Source: Stutzerimonas stutzeri (GTDB lineage Bacteria; Pseudomonadota; Gammaproteobacteria; Pseudomonadales; Pseudomonadaceae). Taken from it: 64,000 nt of DNA. This document shows positions 1 through 11,465 of this stretch, piece by piece; positions within the stretch are counted from its first letter, which is position 1, and every line of letters starts with the position of its first letter. The notes beneath the pieces were generated by a model. It was not told the origin of the DNA. It saw only the letters and a program-made list of their open reading frames with translations, and ran no database searches. A program made the position numbers and the translations under genes. The stretch lies in NCBI RefSeq assembly GCF_015291885.1, contig NZ_CP036186.1, positions 1 to 64,000 on the forward strand, written 5' to 3'.

Positions 1-1464
1 GTGTCGGTGGAACTTTGGCAGCAGTGTGTTGAGCTTTTGCGCGATGAACTGCCTGCTCAGCAATTCAACACATGGATTCGTCCGCTTCAGGTGGAAGCCA
101 ACGGTGATGAGCTTCGCGTCTATGCGCCTAACCGTTTTGTGCTCGACTGGGTCAATGAAAAGTACCTGTCTCGGTTGTTGGAGTTGCTATCCGAGCGTTC
201 GTCCGGGCATGCCCCCTCGATTTCACTACTTATAGGTAGTAAGCGAACCTCAGCGGCTGCGTTGCCTTCTGCTGCTGCCGCGGCTCGTGCTCAGCCTCAG
301 TCACAGCCTGCCGCTAGTGCTCCTGCTCCCGCTCAGTCGGCTCCGCCGCAAGCGGCGCGTTTCGAACCGTTGTCGGCAGACACCAGCGAGCCTGTGCAGC
401 CACGGATGGAACGTAACGTTCAGGTCGAGGGCGGCCTCAAGCACACCAGCTATCTGAACCGTACCTTTACCTTCGAAAATTTCGTCGAGGGCAAGTCCAA
501 CCAGCTGGCCCGAGCGGCAGCCTGGCAGGTGGCCGACAACCCCAAGCACGGTTACAACCCGCTGTTTCTTTACGGTGGAGTCGGCCTCGGCAAGACTCAC
601 CTGATGCATGCTGTGGGTAATCACCTGCTTAAGAAGAATCCGAACGCGAAAGTTGTCTACCTGCATTCAGAGCGTTTCGTGGCCGACATGGTCAAGGCGC
701 TGCAGCTCAATGCCATCAATGAGTTCAAGCGCTTCTATCGCTCCGTTGACGCGCTGCTGATTGACGATATTCAGTTCTTCGCCAAGAAAGAGCGTTCGCA
801 GGAGGAGTTCTTTCACACCTTCAACGCGCTACTGGAGGGTGGTCAGCAGGTCATTCTCACCAGTGACCGTTATCCCAAGGAAATCGACGGGCTCGAGGAA
901 CGTCTGAAATCGCGTTTCGGCTGGGGACTGACGGTTGCGGTCGAACCGCCTGAGCTGGAAACCCGCGTCGCGATTCTTATGAAGAAGGCTGACCAGGCGA
1001 AGGTGGATCTTCCCCACGATGCGGCGTTCTTCATCGCACAGCGCATACGCTCCAATGTCCGTGAACTGGAAGGCGCCTTGAAGCGAGTGATCGCCCATGC
1101 GCACTTCATGGGGCGCGACATCACCATCGAGTTGATTCGCGAATCGCTGAAGGATCTGCTGGCGTTGCAGGATAAGCTGGTGAGCGTCGACAATATCCAG
1201 CGCACCGTAGCCGAGTACTACAAGATCAAGATCTCCGATCTGCTGTCGAAACGGCGTTCACGTTCTGTCGCGCGTCCGCGGCAGGTAGCGATGGCGCTGT
1301 CCAAGGAGCTGACAAACCATAGCTTGCCGGAAATTGGCGATGCGTTCGGTGGTCGGGATCACACCACAGTTTTGCATGCGTGTCGTAAGATCGCCGAACT
1401 GCGGGAAATAGATGCGGATATCCGCGAAGATTACAAGAATTTGCTGCGAACTTTGACAACCTGA
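1..1464 (+). CDS. dnaA: Chromosomal replication initiator DnaA
   Basis: DnaA binds oriC, melts it and loads DnaB helicase. The 487-residue protein has the usual four parts: an N-terminal DnaB-interaction domain (about 1-85), an Ala/Pro/Gln-rich linker (about 85-140), an AAA+ core with Walker [10 protein letters not shown] near residue 191 and Walker [10 protein letters not shown] near 253, and a C-terminal DNA-binding domain with the DnaA signature around [15 protein letters not shown]. It starts with GTG at base 1, so its promoter and oriC are off the window. It heads the conserved dnaA-dnaN-recF-gyrB cluster. Confidence 0.98.
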   Translation: MSVELWQQCVELLRDELPAQQFNTWIRPLQVEANGDELRVYAPNRFVLDWVNEKYLSRLLELLSERSSGHAPSISLLIGSKRTSAAALPSAAAAARAQPQSQPAASAPAPAQSAPPQAARFEPLSADTSEPVQPRMERNVQVEGGLKHTSYLNRTFTFENFVEGKSNQLARAAAWQVADNPKHGYNPLFLYGGVGLGKTHLMHAVGNHLLKKNPNAKVVYLHSERFVADMVKALQLNAINEFKRFYRSVDALLIDDIQFFAKKERSQEEFFHTFNALLEGGQQVILTSDRYPKEIDGLEERLKSRFGWGLTVAVEPPELETRVAILMKKADQAKVDLPHDAAFFIAQRIRSNVRELEGALKRVIAHAHFMGRDITIELIRESLKDLLALQDKLVSVDNIQRTVAEYYKIKISDLLSKRRSRSVARPRQVAMALSKELTNHSLPEIGDAFGGRDHTTVLHACRKIAELREIDADIREDYKNLLRTLTT

Positions 1465-1497
1465 GTGCGACCTAATCTATAGGCAAGGGACCAGACC

Positions 1498-2601
1498 ATG
1501 CATTTCTCCATTCAGCGCGAAGCCCTGTTGAAACCCCTGCAGCTGGTTGCTGGCGTCGTTGAGCGCCGTCAGACCTTGCCGGTGCTTTCTAACGTCCTTC
1601 TGGTAGTTCAGGAACAGCAACTGTCGCTGACCGGTACCGATCTTGAAGTTGAGCTGGTAGGCCGAGTTGCGCTCGAGGACGCCGCCGAGCCGGGCGAGAT
1701 CACCGTTCCGGCGCGCAAACTGATGGACATCTGCAAAAGCCTGCCGAGCGATGCTTTGATCAATATCCGTCTGGATGATCAGAAGGTGATCATCAAGTCC
1801 GGCCGTAGCCGCTTCACCCTGTCCACCCTGCCGGCCAACGACTTCCCTACCGTAGAGGAAGGCCCGGGTTCGCTGTCGTTCAGTGTTGCGCAAGGCAAGC
1901 TACGCAAGCTGATCGAGCGCAGCAGTTTCGCCATGGCGCAGCAGGACGTTCGCTATTATTTAAATGGCATGCTCATCGAGGTATCCAGCGGCATGTTGCG
2001 CGCGGTGGCTACCGATGGCCATCGCCTGGCGATGTGCTCGATGCAAGCGGGCATCGAGCAACCTGATCGCCATCAGGTCATCGTGCCACGCAAGGGCATT
2101 CTGGAGCTTGCGCGCCTGCTCAATGATCAGGACGCCGAAGTCAGTATCGTCCTAGGGCAGCATCACATTCGTGCTACCACCGGGGAGTTTACCTTTACCT
2201 CGAAATTGGTCGACGGCAAGTTCCCGGACTACGAGCGCGTGCTGCCGCGTGGTGGCGACAAACTGGTAGTAGGTGATCGTCAGTTGTTGCGCGAGGCATT
2301 CAGCCGCACGGCGATTCTGTCGAACGAAAAATATCGTGGAATTCGTCTACAGCTGGAAAGCGGTCTTCTGAAAATCCAGGCGAACAACCCTGAACAGGAA
2401 GAGGCTGAGGAAGAGGTCGCGGTTGACTACAACGGTGGCTCGCTGGAAATAGGCTTCAACGTCAGCTATTTGCTGGATGTGCTGGGTGTGATGACCACCG
2501 ATCAAGTGCGTTTGATTCTCTCCGATGCGAATAGCAGTGCATTGGTCCAGGAATTCGATAACGACGATTCCGCGTATGTCGTGATGCCGATGCGTCTGTA
2601 A
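1498..2601 (+). CDS. dnaN: DNA polymerase III beta sliding clamp
   Basis: This is the ring-shaped processivity clamp that tethers Pol III and other partners to DNA. Its 367 residues equal the family's normal length and cover three repeated clamp domains of about 120 residues. The N-terminus ([17 protein letters not shown]) and the C-terminal MPMRL ending are typical. An AAGGGA ribosome site lies about 8 bp before the ATG. It follows dnaA by 33 bp and precedes recF by 8 bp, so the genes are probably co-transcribed. Confidence 0.98.
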   Translation: MHFSIQREALLKPLQLVAGVVERRQTLPVLSNVLLVVQEQQLSLTGTDLEVELVGRVALEDAAEPGEITVPARKLMDICKSLPSDALINIRLDDQKVIIKSGRSRFTLSTLPANDFPTVEEGPGSLSFSVAQGKLRKLIERSSFAMAQQDVRYYLNGMLIEVSSGMLRAVATDGHRLAMCSMQAGIEQPDRHQVIVPRKGILELARLLNDQDAEVSIVLGQHHIRATTGEFTFTSKLVDGKFPDYERVLPRGGDKLVVGDRQLLREAFSRTAILSNEKYRGIRLQLESGLLKIQANNPEQEEAEEEVAVDYNGGSLEIGFNVSYLLDVLGVMTTDQVRLILSDANSSALVQEFDNDDSAYVVMPMRL

Positions 2602-2609
2602 CCAGCTTA

Positions 2610-6133
<3,524 letters not shown>

Positions 6134-6140
6134 TCCTAAG
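6134..6140. repeat. Target-site duplication, left copy
   Basis: TCCTAAG immediately follows the gyrB stop codon and is repeated exactly at 19540-19546, just outside the other end of the element. It reads as the 7-bp host sequence duplicated on insertion. Confidence 0.85.
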
Positions 6141-6186
6141 TGTCGATGGGCAGATTAATTGGCATGTTTGTGCGAGTTATTGGCAT
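6141..6186 (+). repeat. Left end: terminal inverted repeat plus sub-terminal repeats
   Basis: The tip TGTCGATGGGC is followed by TGGCAT at 6160-6165 and again at 6181-6186, the latter inside TTATTGGCATG. The tip and first TGGCAT align position for position with the inverted right end at 19515-19539. The second copy matches CATGCCAATAA at 19447-19457 in reverse complement. Confidence 0.82.
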
Positions 6187-6203
6187 GCCAAAATCAGCCA
6201 CTA

Positions 6204-6231
6204 CCCCGGCCTAGCGCCGGGGTTTTTCTTT
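6204..6231 (+). terminator. Rho-independent terminator inside the element's left end
   Basis: A 7-bp perfect stem (CCCCGGC / GCCGGGG) with a 5-base loop is followed by TTTTTCTTT. It lies 70 bp after gyrB but inside the mobile element, so it now terminates gyrB transcription and insulates the cargo. Confidence 0.9.
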
Positions 6232-6496
6232 CTGGATCAGTGTTTTAGAGAAAACTGAGCAGTGCCCAGAACGCGTTGTATGTAGTGAAGCTACAGGGGA
6301 ATCCGAGAAAATCTCGTTTTGAGAATGCAAAAATCTGGGAAACTTTAGGGACGAATGCAGCGCGGCAATTTATGGCAATCAGAACAGCATCGCCCATCAG
6401 CTCTTTTATATGGCGCTGATCGGTGGGTAGATAGGCAGTTCCGCATACCTCCAAATCGTGTGTTCACTAAACCCTTCTATCAACAAGGAAATGATG

Positions 6497-7357
6497 ATGG
6501 CTGACAGACCCATTGCCCAGCAGCACCATGAAACCTTTGAAGGAATCCGTCAGCTGGATCCTGATGGCAATGAGTTTTGGTTGGCCCGCCAACTTGCCAA
6601 GGTGCTGGACTACTCGCAGTACCGCCATTTTTTGCCGGTAATTGAGCGTGCGAAAGAGGCTTGCGTTAACAGTGGTCAGCCGGTGATAGACCATATTGAG
6701 GATGTCCTCACAATGGTTGATATCGGCTCTGGTGCCAAACGTCAGGTAGAGGACTTCAGGCTTTCCCGCTATGCCTGCTACCTCATCGTGCAAAATGGCG
6801 ACCCCGGAAAATCGGTGATCGCTAACGGGCAAACCTACTTTGCCATGCAAACGCGGCGACAAGAATTAGCTGATGACGCCAAATTCAGGCAGCTGAATGA
6901 AGATGAAAAACGCCTAGCCATTCGCAATGAACTGGCAGCCCACAACAAGCACCTGGCAGCTGCCGCCAAGGAAGCTGGTGTGGAAACCGGTATCGACTTT
7001 GCCATCTTCCAGGATTATGGATACAAAGGTCTTTATGGTGGCTTGGGTAATAAGGAAATTCACGCGCGCAAGGGCCTGAAAAAAAGTCAGAAAATCCTCG
7101 ACCACATGGGCAGTACCGAGTTGGCCGCCAACCTGTTCCGCGCCACGCAAACAGAAGAGAAACTGCGTCGGGATGAGGTGAGTGATAAGTCTCAGGCCAA
7201 CAAAACTCACTTTGAGGTTGGGCGTAAAGTACGCGAAACCATCGCTGAGTTGGGTGGCACTATGCCGGAAGGTCTACCCACACCAGACAGCAGCATCCAG
7301 CAGCTTGAGTCGGCCAAAAAGAAACTGGCTAAAAATGAAGATGGAAAACTGAACTGA
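6497..7357 (+). CDS. dinD: DinD family protein (DNA damage-inducible protein D)
   Basis: The protein resembles E. coli DinD nearly end to end: an N-terminal Bro-N-like region (FEGIRQLDPDGNEFWLARQL), LSRYACYLIVQNGDP in the middle, and LDHMGSTELAANLFRATQTE near residue 200. DinD is SOS-induced in E. coli and reported to inhibit RecA filament activity. Here it is the first cargo gene of the element. Three ATGs occur in a row at 6491, 6494 and 6497. The last is best spaced from the AAGGAA at 6485-6490, giving 286 residues. A GTG at 6458 would add 13 residues but lacks a good ribosome site. No LexA box is evident upstream, so regulation may differ from E. coli. Confidence 0.88.
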   Translation: MADRPIAQQHHETFEGIRQLDPDGNEFWLARQLAKVLDYSQYRHFLPVIERAKEACVNSGQPVIDHIEDVLTMVDIGSGAKRQVEDFRLSRYACYLIVQNGDPGKSVIANGQTYFAMQTRRQELADDAKFRQLNEDEKRLAIRNELAAHNKHLAAAAKEAGVETGIDFAIFQDYGYKGLYGGLGNKEIHARKGLKKSQKILDHMGSTELAANLFRATQTEEKLRRDEVSDKSQANKTHFEVGRKVRETIAELGGTMPEGLPTPDSSIQQLESAKKKLAKNEDGKLN

Positions 7358-7432
7358 TCACGCGTCCAAGGATGCCTATGGCAAGGGGCTAGCGTTTTAA
7401 ACCATAGATGGTTGCCCCACTGCCCTGCCAAG

Positions 7433-7467
7433 AAACCCCGATTGACTGAAAGGTCTGCCGGGGTTTT
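7433..7467 (+). terminator. Possible terminator after dinD
   Basis: An 8-bp inverted repeat (AAACCCCG / CGGGGTTT) with an 18-base loop ends in TTTT, about 75 bp after dinD and upstream of hsdM. The long loop makes it weaker than the other terminators in the window. Confidence 0.45.
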
Positions 7468-7610
7468 GTCATTCAAGGGAGGTTGATTTTTCGGGCTCCA
7501 AATGGCGTCGACTTGTACAATCGAGCCCACTTTTTTCTGATGTGCCCATGTGTCATGGCAGTAATCGCCAGGTGCTGGGCGTCGTGCTTTCTATAGGGAT
7601 TGATTTACCC

Positions 7611-9221
7611 ATGGCTGACAAGCTGTCACTCGAAACGCTGGAGTCCTGGCTCTGGGAATCCGCGAACATTCTGCGCGGTTCCATCGACTCCTCCGACTTC
7701 AAGAACTACATCTTCGGGCTGCTCTTCCTCAAACGCTACAATGACGTGTTCGAAGAGCGTATTGCCGAGCTAATGAAGGAAGAAGGCCTGAGTTTTGGTG
7801 ATGCCCAGGACGAGATCGAAGACAAATGGGGCAAGTTTCCTATCAGTGCCCGTTGGTTCGATCTGATATCGCGCACTGAGAATATTGGTGAAGCCCTGGA
7901 CAAGGCGTTCGCGACCATCGAAGCCAACAACCCAGAACTGCAACATGTGCTGACCGCTACGCAGTACGGCGATAAGCGGGTGCTGTCGGATGCTACCTTG
8001 CAACGTCTGCTGCGCCACTTTAACCAGTACAAGCTGGGCAATGACGACTTGTACAAGGCTGACATGCTGGGCGATGCCTACGAGTATTTGATCAAGCAGT
8101 TTGCCGATGACGCCGGTAAAAAAGGTGGCGAGTTCTATACGCCCAAGGCCGTGGTGCAATTGGTGGTTGAGCTAATTGACCCGCAACCCGGTCACAGCGT
8201 GTATGACCCCACCTGCGGCAGCGGCGGCATGTTGGTAGAGAGTGCCCACCATGTATCCGCTCTGCCCAATGGCACCCTGATGGGAAAGCCTAATGTTCTG
8301 CTTTATGGGCAGGAAAAGAACCTGGGCACCTGGGCCATCGCTAAGCTCAACCTATACCTGCACAACATGCATGCCGAGATTGAGCGCGGCGATACGCTCG
8401 TGGAGCCCAAGCACTTAGATGGTGATTACCTGAAGACCTTTGACCGGGTAATCGCTAATCCGCCGTTCTCAGCAAAGTCCTGGTGGACTCCGCTGGAACT
8501 AAGCAACGAGAACGAGCAAGACAGTGGCAAGAAGCTCAAGGCCCCCAACTACAGGCAGGTCAGTGACCCTTATGGTCGATTGGTCTATGGCGTCCCGCCA
8601 CGGAGCTATGCCGACCTCGCCTTTGCTCAACATATGTTGGCCAGCCTCAAGGCTGATGGCCGCATGGGAGTTATCCTGCCCCATGGCGTGCTATTCCGTA
8701 GCGGCGAGGAAGGCAAGATTCGCGAGGGGCTGCTCTTCGGCACCAACGCTGCTAGTGGCAATCAGCTGGGAGACCTGATCGAGGCCATCGTGGGCCTACC
8801 TCCCGCGTTGTTTTACAACACTCCCATTCCGGCTTGCGTACTAATTCTTAACAAGCAGAAACCGACGGCGCTCAAGGGCAAGATAATCATCATTGATGCG
8901 AGTGCCGACTTTGCTAATGACAAGGTGCAGAACAGTCTGCGCGCTGAAGACGTCACCCGTATCGTTAACACACACAAGGCGGCATTTGAGCAGCAGGTCG
9001 AAGTCGAAAACTATTGTCGGGTGGTAACGCTGGACGAAATCCGTAGTAATGACTGCAATCTCAATATCGCACGCTATATCGATAACGGAGAGACTACGGA
9101 AGTCGTGGATGTCGCCGCCACCTTATCTCAACTGGCTACGCTGGCTGAGGAAGAAGCGCAGATTGATGCGAGGTTGAACGGCTATCTGGTGGAGCTGGGC
9201 CTTAAAGGAGTGGAATTTTGA
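7611..9221 (+). CDS. hsdM: Type I restriction-modification DNA methyltransferase subunit HsdM
   Basis: HsdM transfers a methyl group from S-adenosylmethionine to adenine in the HsdS-defined target. The 536-residue protein has the N-terminal HsdM helical domain (about 1-140), the SAM-binding motif DPTCGSGGML near residue 200, and the N6-adenine catalytic motif NPPF near 282. The ATG at 7611 (MADKLSLETLESWLW) matches the usual start; an upstream ATG at 7542 would add an unconserved leader. Its stop overlaps the hsdS start, so the genes are coupled. Confidence 0.95.
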   Translation: MADKLSLETLESWLWESANILRGSIDSSDFKNYIFGLLFLKRYNDVFEERIAELMKEEGLSFGDAQDEIEDKWGKFPISARWFDLISRTENIGEALDKAFATIEANNPELQHVLTATQYGDKRVLSDATLQRLLRHFNQYKLGNDDLYKADMLGDAYEYLIKQFADDAGKKGGEFYTPKAVVQLVVELIDPQPGHSVYDPTCGSGGMLVESAHHVSALPNGTLMGKPNVLLYGQEKNLGTWAIAKLNLYLHNMHAEIERGDTLVEPKHLDGDYLKTFDRVIANPPFSAKSWWTPLELSNENEQDSGKKLKAPNYRQVSDPYGRLVYGVPPRSYADLAFAQHMLASLKADGRMGVILPHGVLFRSGEEGKIREGLLFGTNAASGNQLGDLIEAIVGLPPALFYNTPIPACVLILNKQKPTALKGKIIIIDASADFANDKVQNSLRAEDVTRIVNTHKAAFEQQVEVENYCRVVTLDEIRSNDCNLNIARYIDNGETTEVVDVAATLSQLATLAEEEAQIDARLNGYLVELGLKGVEF

Positions 9222-10567
9222 GCAGTTATTGCCATCAGTCTTCTCCAGTGGAAATACTCCCTAGTAATTGGCGCGTGATTCGTTTGCGAGATTTTGGCTA
9301 TGCCTATTCAGGGCTCTCAGGCAAGCGCAAAGAAGATTTTGGAACAGGCAGTTTTTATGTCCCCTACAAAAATATCTTCACGAATGGATTTGTAGATACA
9401 ACGAGCCTTGAAAAGGTGTCCATCTCTAGGGACGAAGTCCAGAACAAGGTTAAATACGGAGACATACTCTTTACCATTTCATCTGAAACGCCTGAAGATG
9501 TAGGCATGTCCGCTGTCATGGAGGAAGAGTTACCCTTCGAACTTTATCTGAATAGCTTTTGTTTTGGTTTCAGACCAACAAAGCCCCACCTTTTACCACG
9601 ATTTGCAGGTTATGCGTTTCGCTCGGATTATTTTCGAAAGAAAGTAGTTTTTCTTGCGCAGGGTTCAACTAGATACAACATTTCTAAAAATGGGGTTCTA
9701 GATATAGAGCTACCTATCCCCACATTTCCTGAGCAACAAAAAATAGCCTCGATCCTCACCGCTGTGGACGACAAACTGGAGGTGATTACCCGCCAGATTG
9801 AAGCTACACAGGCTCTGAAACAGGGCCTGATGCAAACCCTGTTCAGTAAGGGCGTAGGCACTCAAGATGCTACTGGTCGTTGGATTCCTCATACTGAGTT
9901 CAAGGACAGTGAACTCGGGAAGATTCCAGCGCTATGGGATGTTGGTGCGATAGCGGATTACGTATCAGCTCTCCGGTCTGGGGTCAGTGTTAACGCAGAA
10001 GATCGCGTACATGGTGATGATGAGGTTGGTGTCCTCAAGGTGAGTTGCGTGTCCCGTGGCGGGTTCTATCCGAATTGCCATAAGACTGTTGTGCCTGAGG
10101 AGCGGGAGCGCGTCGCCGAGCCCGTTTTACAGGGACGCATTATCGTCAGTCGAGCGAACACTCCTGCCTTGGTAGGTGAATCAGCCTATGTTGATTCTGC
10201 TTGGCCTAACTTGTATCTCCCAGACAAACTCTGGCAAATCGAGCCTTCCGAAAGGCCTCATTCGATAAAATGGCTGTCCTTCTATTTGCAGTCACCATTT
10301 GCTCGTCAAGAAATCAGCAAGGCAGCAACGGGCACAAGTGGCAGCATGAAGAACATCGCCAAGCCAGCATTTTTGAGTATTCGGATGCCCTTAGTTCCGC
10401 TAGCTGAGCAAGAACACATTGCCGCGATTCTTTCTGGCGTGACATCAAAGATTGAAGCCCTAAGCAGTAAACAAGGCCATTACCAAACCCTCAAGCGGGG
10501 CCTGATGCAAAAACTGCTAACCGGCGAATGGCCGGTCAAGCTCGATAGCCCTAGCGGTACAGTCTGA
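9218..10567 (+). CDS. hsdS: Type I restriction-modification specificity subunit HsdS
   Basis: HsdS sets the bipartite recognition sequence for HsdM and HsdR. The 449-residue protein has two target-recognition domains, each followed by a conserved helical spacer: FPEQQKIASILTAVDDKLE near 170 and LAEQEHIAAILSGVTSKIE near 395. Translation starts at TTG 9218, overlapping the hsdM stop as TTGA, with AAAGGAG at 9204-9210. The first recognition domain is visibly A/T-richer than the rest of the operon, as expected for exchanged specificity domains. The methylation target cannot be predicted by eye. Confidence 0.93.
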   Translation: MSSYCHQSSPVEILPSNWRVIRLRDFGYAYSGLSGKRKEDFGTGSFYVPYKNIFTNGFVDTTSLEKVSISRDEVQNKVKYGDILFTISSETPEDVGMSAVMEEELPFELYLNSFCFGFRPTKPHLLPRFAGYAFRSDYFRKKVVFLAQGSTRYNISKNGVLDIELPIPTFPEQQKIASILTAVDDKLEVITRQIEATQALKQGLMQTLFSKGVGTQDATGRWIPHTEFKDSELGKIPALWDVGAIADYVSALRSGVSVNAEDRVHGDDEVGVLKVSCVSRGGFYPNCHKTVVPEERERVAEPVLQGRIIVSRANTPALVGESAYVDSAWPNLYLPDKLWQIEPSERPHSIKWLSFYLQSPFARQEISKAATGTSGSMKNIAKPAFLSIRMPLVPLAEQEHIAAILSGVTSKIEALSSKQGHYQTLKRGLMQKLLTGEWPVKLDSPSGTV

Positions 10568-10577
10568 GTTTTTATTC

Positions 10578-11462
10578 ATGGATGAAATCACTCCCCTCTC
10601 CTCAAATCCGGTACCTGACCTTCAGCGAGTTGTGCAGCGCAAGCTTGGGCGCTGCATGTTGCAGTTGCAACTGTACGAGCGGCTGCTCAAGGCCATGGTG
10701 GCTCATAGCGAGCTGAGTGGCCCTCCGGAACGACTTCAGGCGATTCGTGAAGAGAAAGTTGCCTGTGCCCATAAGAAGACTCTGGGCACCTTGGTGGGGA
10801 TGCTGACCGAGAGCTATCTGAAGCTGCCGGACTTAGCTGATGAACCAGAGCAGGCTGAGCCTATTGATCAGATATGGGTCAGCTTCCGATACCAGATGGA
10901 GTTACCCGAGGAGCGATACGCCGAAACCAAGGCTGCACTCAAGGAACTGGTCGATCTGCGTAACGAGTTGGTGCACCACTTCCTTCAGCGCTTCGATCTT
11001 TGGGGCGTCGATGGCTGTATGGCCGCCGAGGTATACCTTGATGAAAGTTACGAAACCATCGACGGCCACTACCTGACGCTGCGCGATTGGGCCAAATCCA
11101 TGGATGAAGCTCGGCAGTATATGGTGTCGTTTATGCAGACCCCGGAGTATAGGGATTTCGTTATCAACGGTATTGGGCCGGATGGCACCGTGCACTGGGC
11201 TGGAAGCGGTATAACTAACTGCTTACGTGAAGCGGAAACCAAGCTAGCTCAGGCGGGGTGGACACCCCTTTTCGAGGCCATTCACTGGATTGCCAAGACC
11301 TATCCGGAGCAGACGCCCAAGCGCTATGGCTGCGGAAGTTGGCGTCATGTCATCCATGCGTCGCAGCAGTTTGAAATCCGCAAGCAAAGCCAAGCCGATA
11401 ATTGCGCTACGGTGGTTTGGTACCGCAGTCGTTCGAGGGAAACCTCCAAGGAACAGGAGTAA
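10578..11462 (+). CDS. HEPN-like plus OST-HTH/LOTUS-like protein within the hsd operon
   Basis: I do not recognise a named gene. The 294-residue protein has an all-helical N-terminal half containing DLRNELVHHF (R128 to H133), an Rx4H pattern typical of HEPN ribonuclease active sites. The C-terminal segment (about 211-284, from GITNCLREAE through AGWTPLFEAIHWIAKTYPEQ and RYGCGSWRHVIHASQQFEIR) resembles OST-HTH/LOTUS RNA-binding domains. It lies 10 bp after hsdS and 3 bp before hsdR, so it belongs to the operon. PrrC, a HEPN-type anticodon nuclease, occupies the same slot in the E. coli prr locus. I infer an RNA-targeting effector held in check by, or guarding, the Hsd complex. Both domain assignments are by eye. 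Confidence 0.6.
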   Translation: MDEITPLSSNPVPDLQRVVQRKLGRCMLQLQLYERLLKAMVAHSELSGPPERLQAIREEKVACAHKKTLGTLVGMLTESYLKLPDLADEPEQAEPIDQIWVSFRYQMELPEERYAETKAALKELVDLRNELVHHFLQRFDLWGVDGCMAAEVYLDESYETIDGHYLTLRDWAKSMDEARQYMVSFMQTPEYRDFVINGIGPDGTVHWAGSGITNCLREAETKLAQAGWTPLFEAIHWIAKTYPEQTPKRYGCGSWRHVIHASQQFEIRKQSQADNCATVVWYRSRSRETSKEQE

Positions 11463-11465
11463 GTA

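Larger units (their letters stand above)
6134..6496. other. Intergenic region between gyrB and dinD
   Basis: This 363-bp gap holds, in order, the left target-site duplication, the left terminal inverted repeat with two TGGCAT copies (6160 and 6181), and an element-borne terminator (6204-6231). About 260 bp of A/T-richer DNA follows, which must contain the dinD promoter. I found no convincing LexA operator and no other gene in it. Confidence 0.7.

Noticed and set aside
1-60. Chromosomal origin at the window start
   Set aside because: In Pseudomonas oriC lies upstream of dnaA; the window begins at the dnaA start codon, so the origin is not included.
6250-6496. LexA operator upstream of dinD
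   Set aside because: The nearest candidate, CTG...CAG at about 6257, has the wrong spacing by one base and poor internal match.
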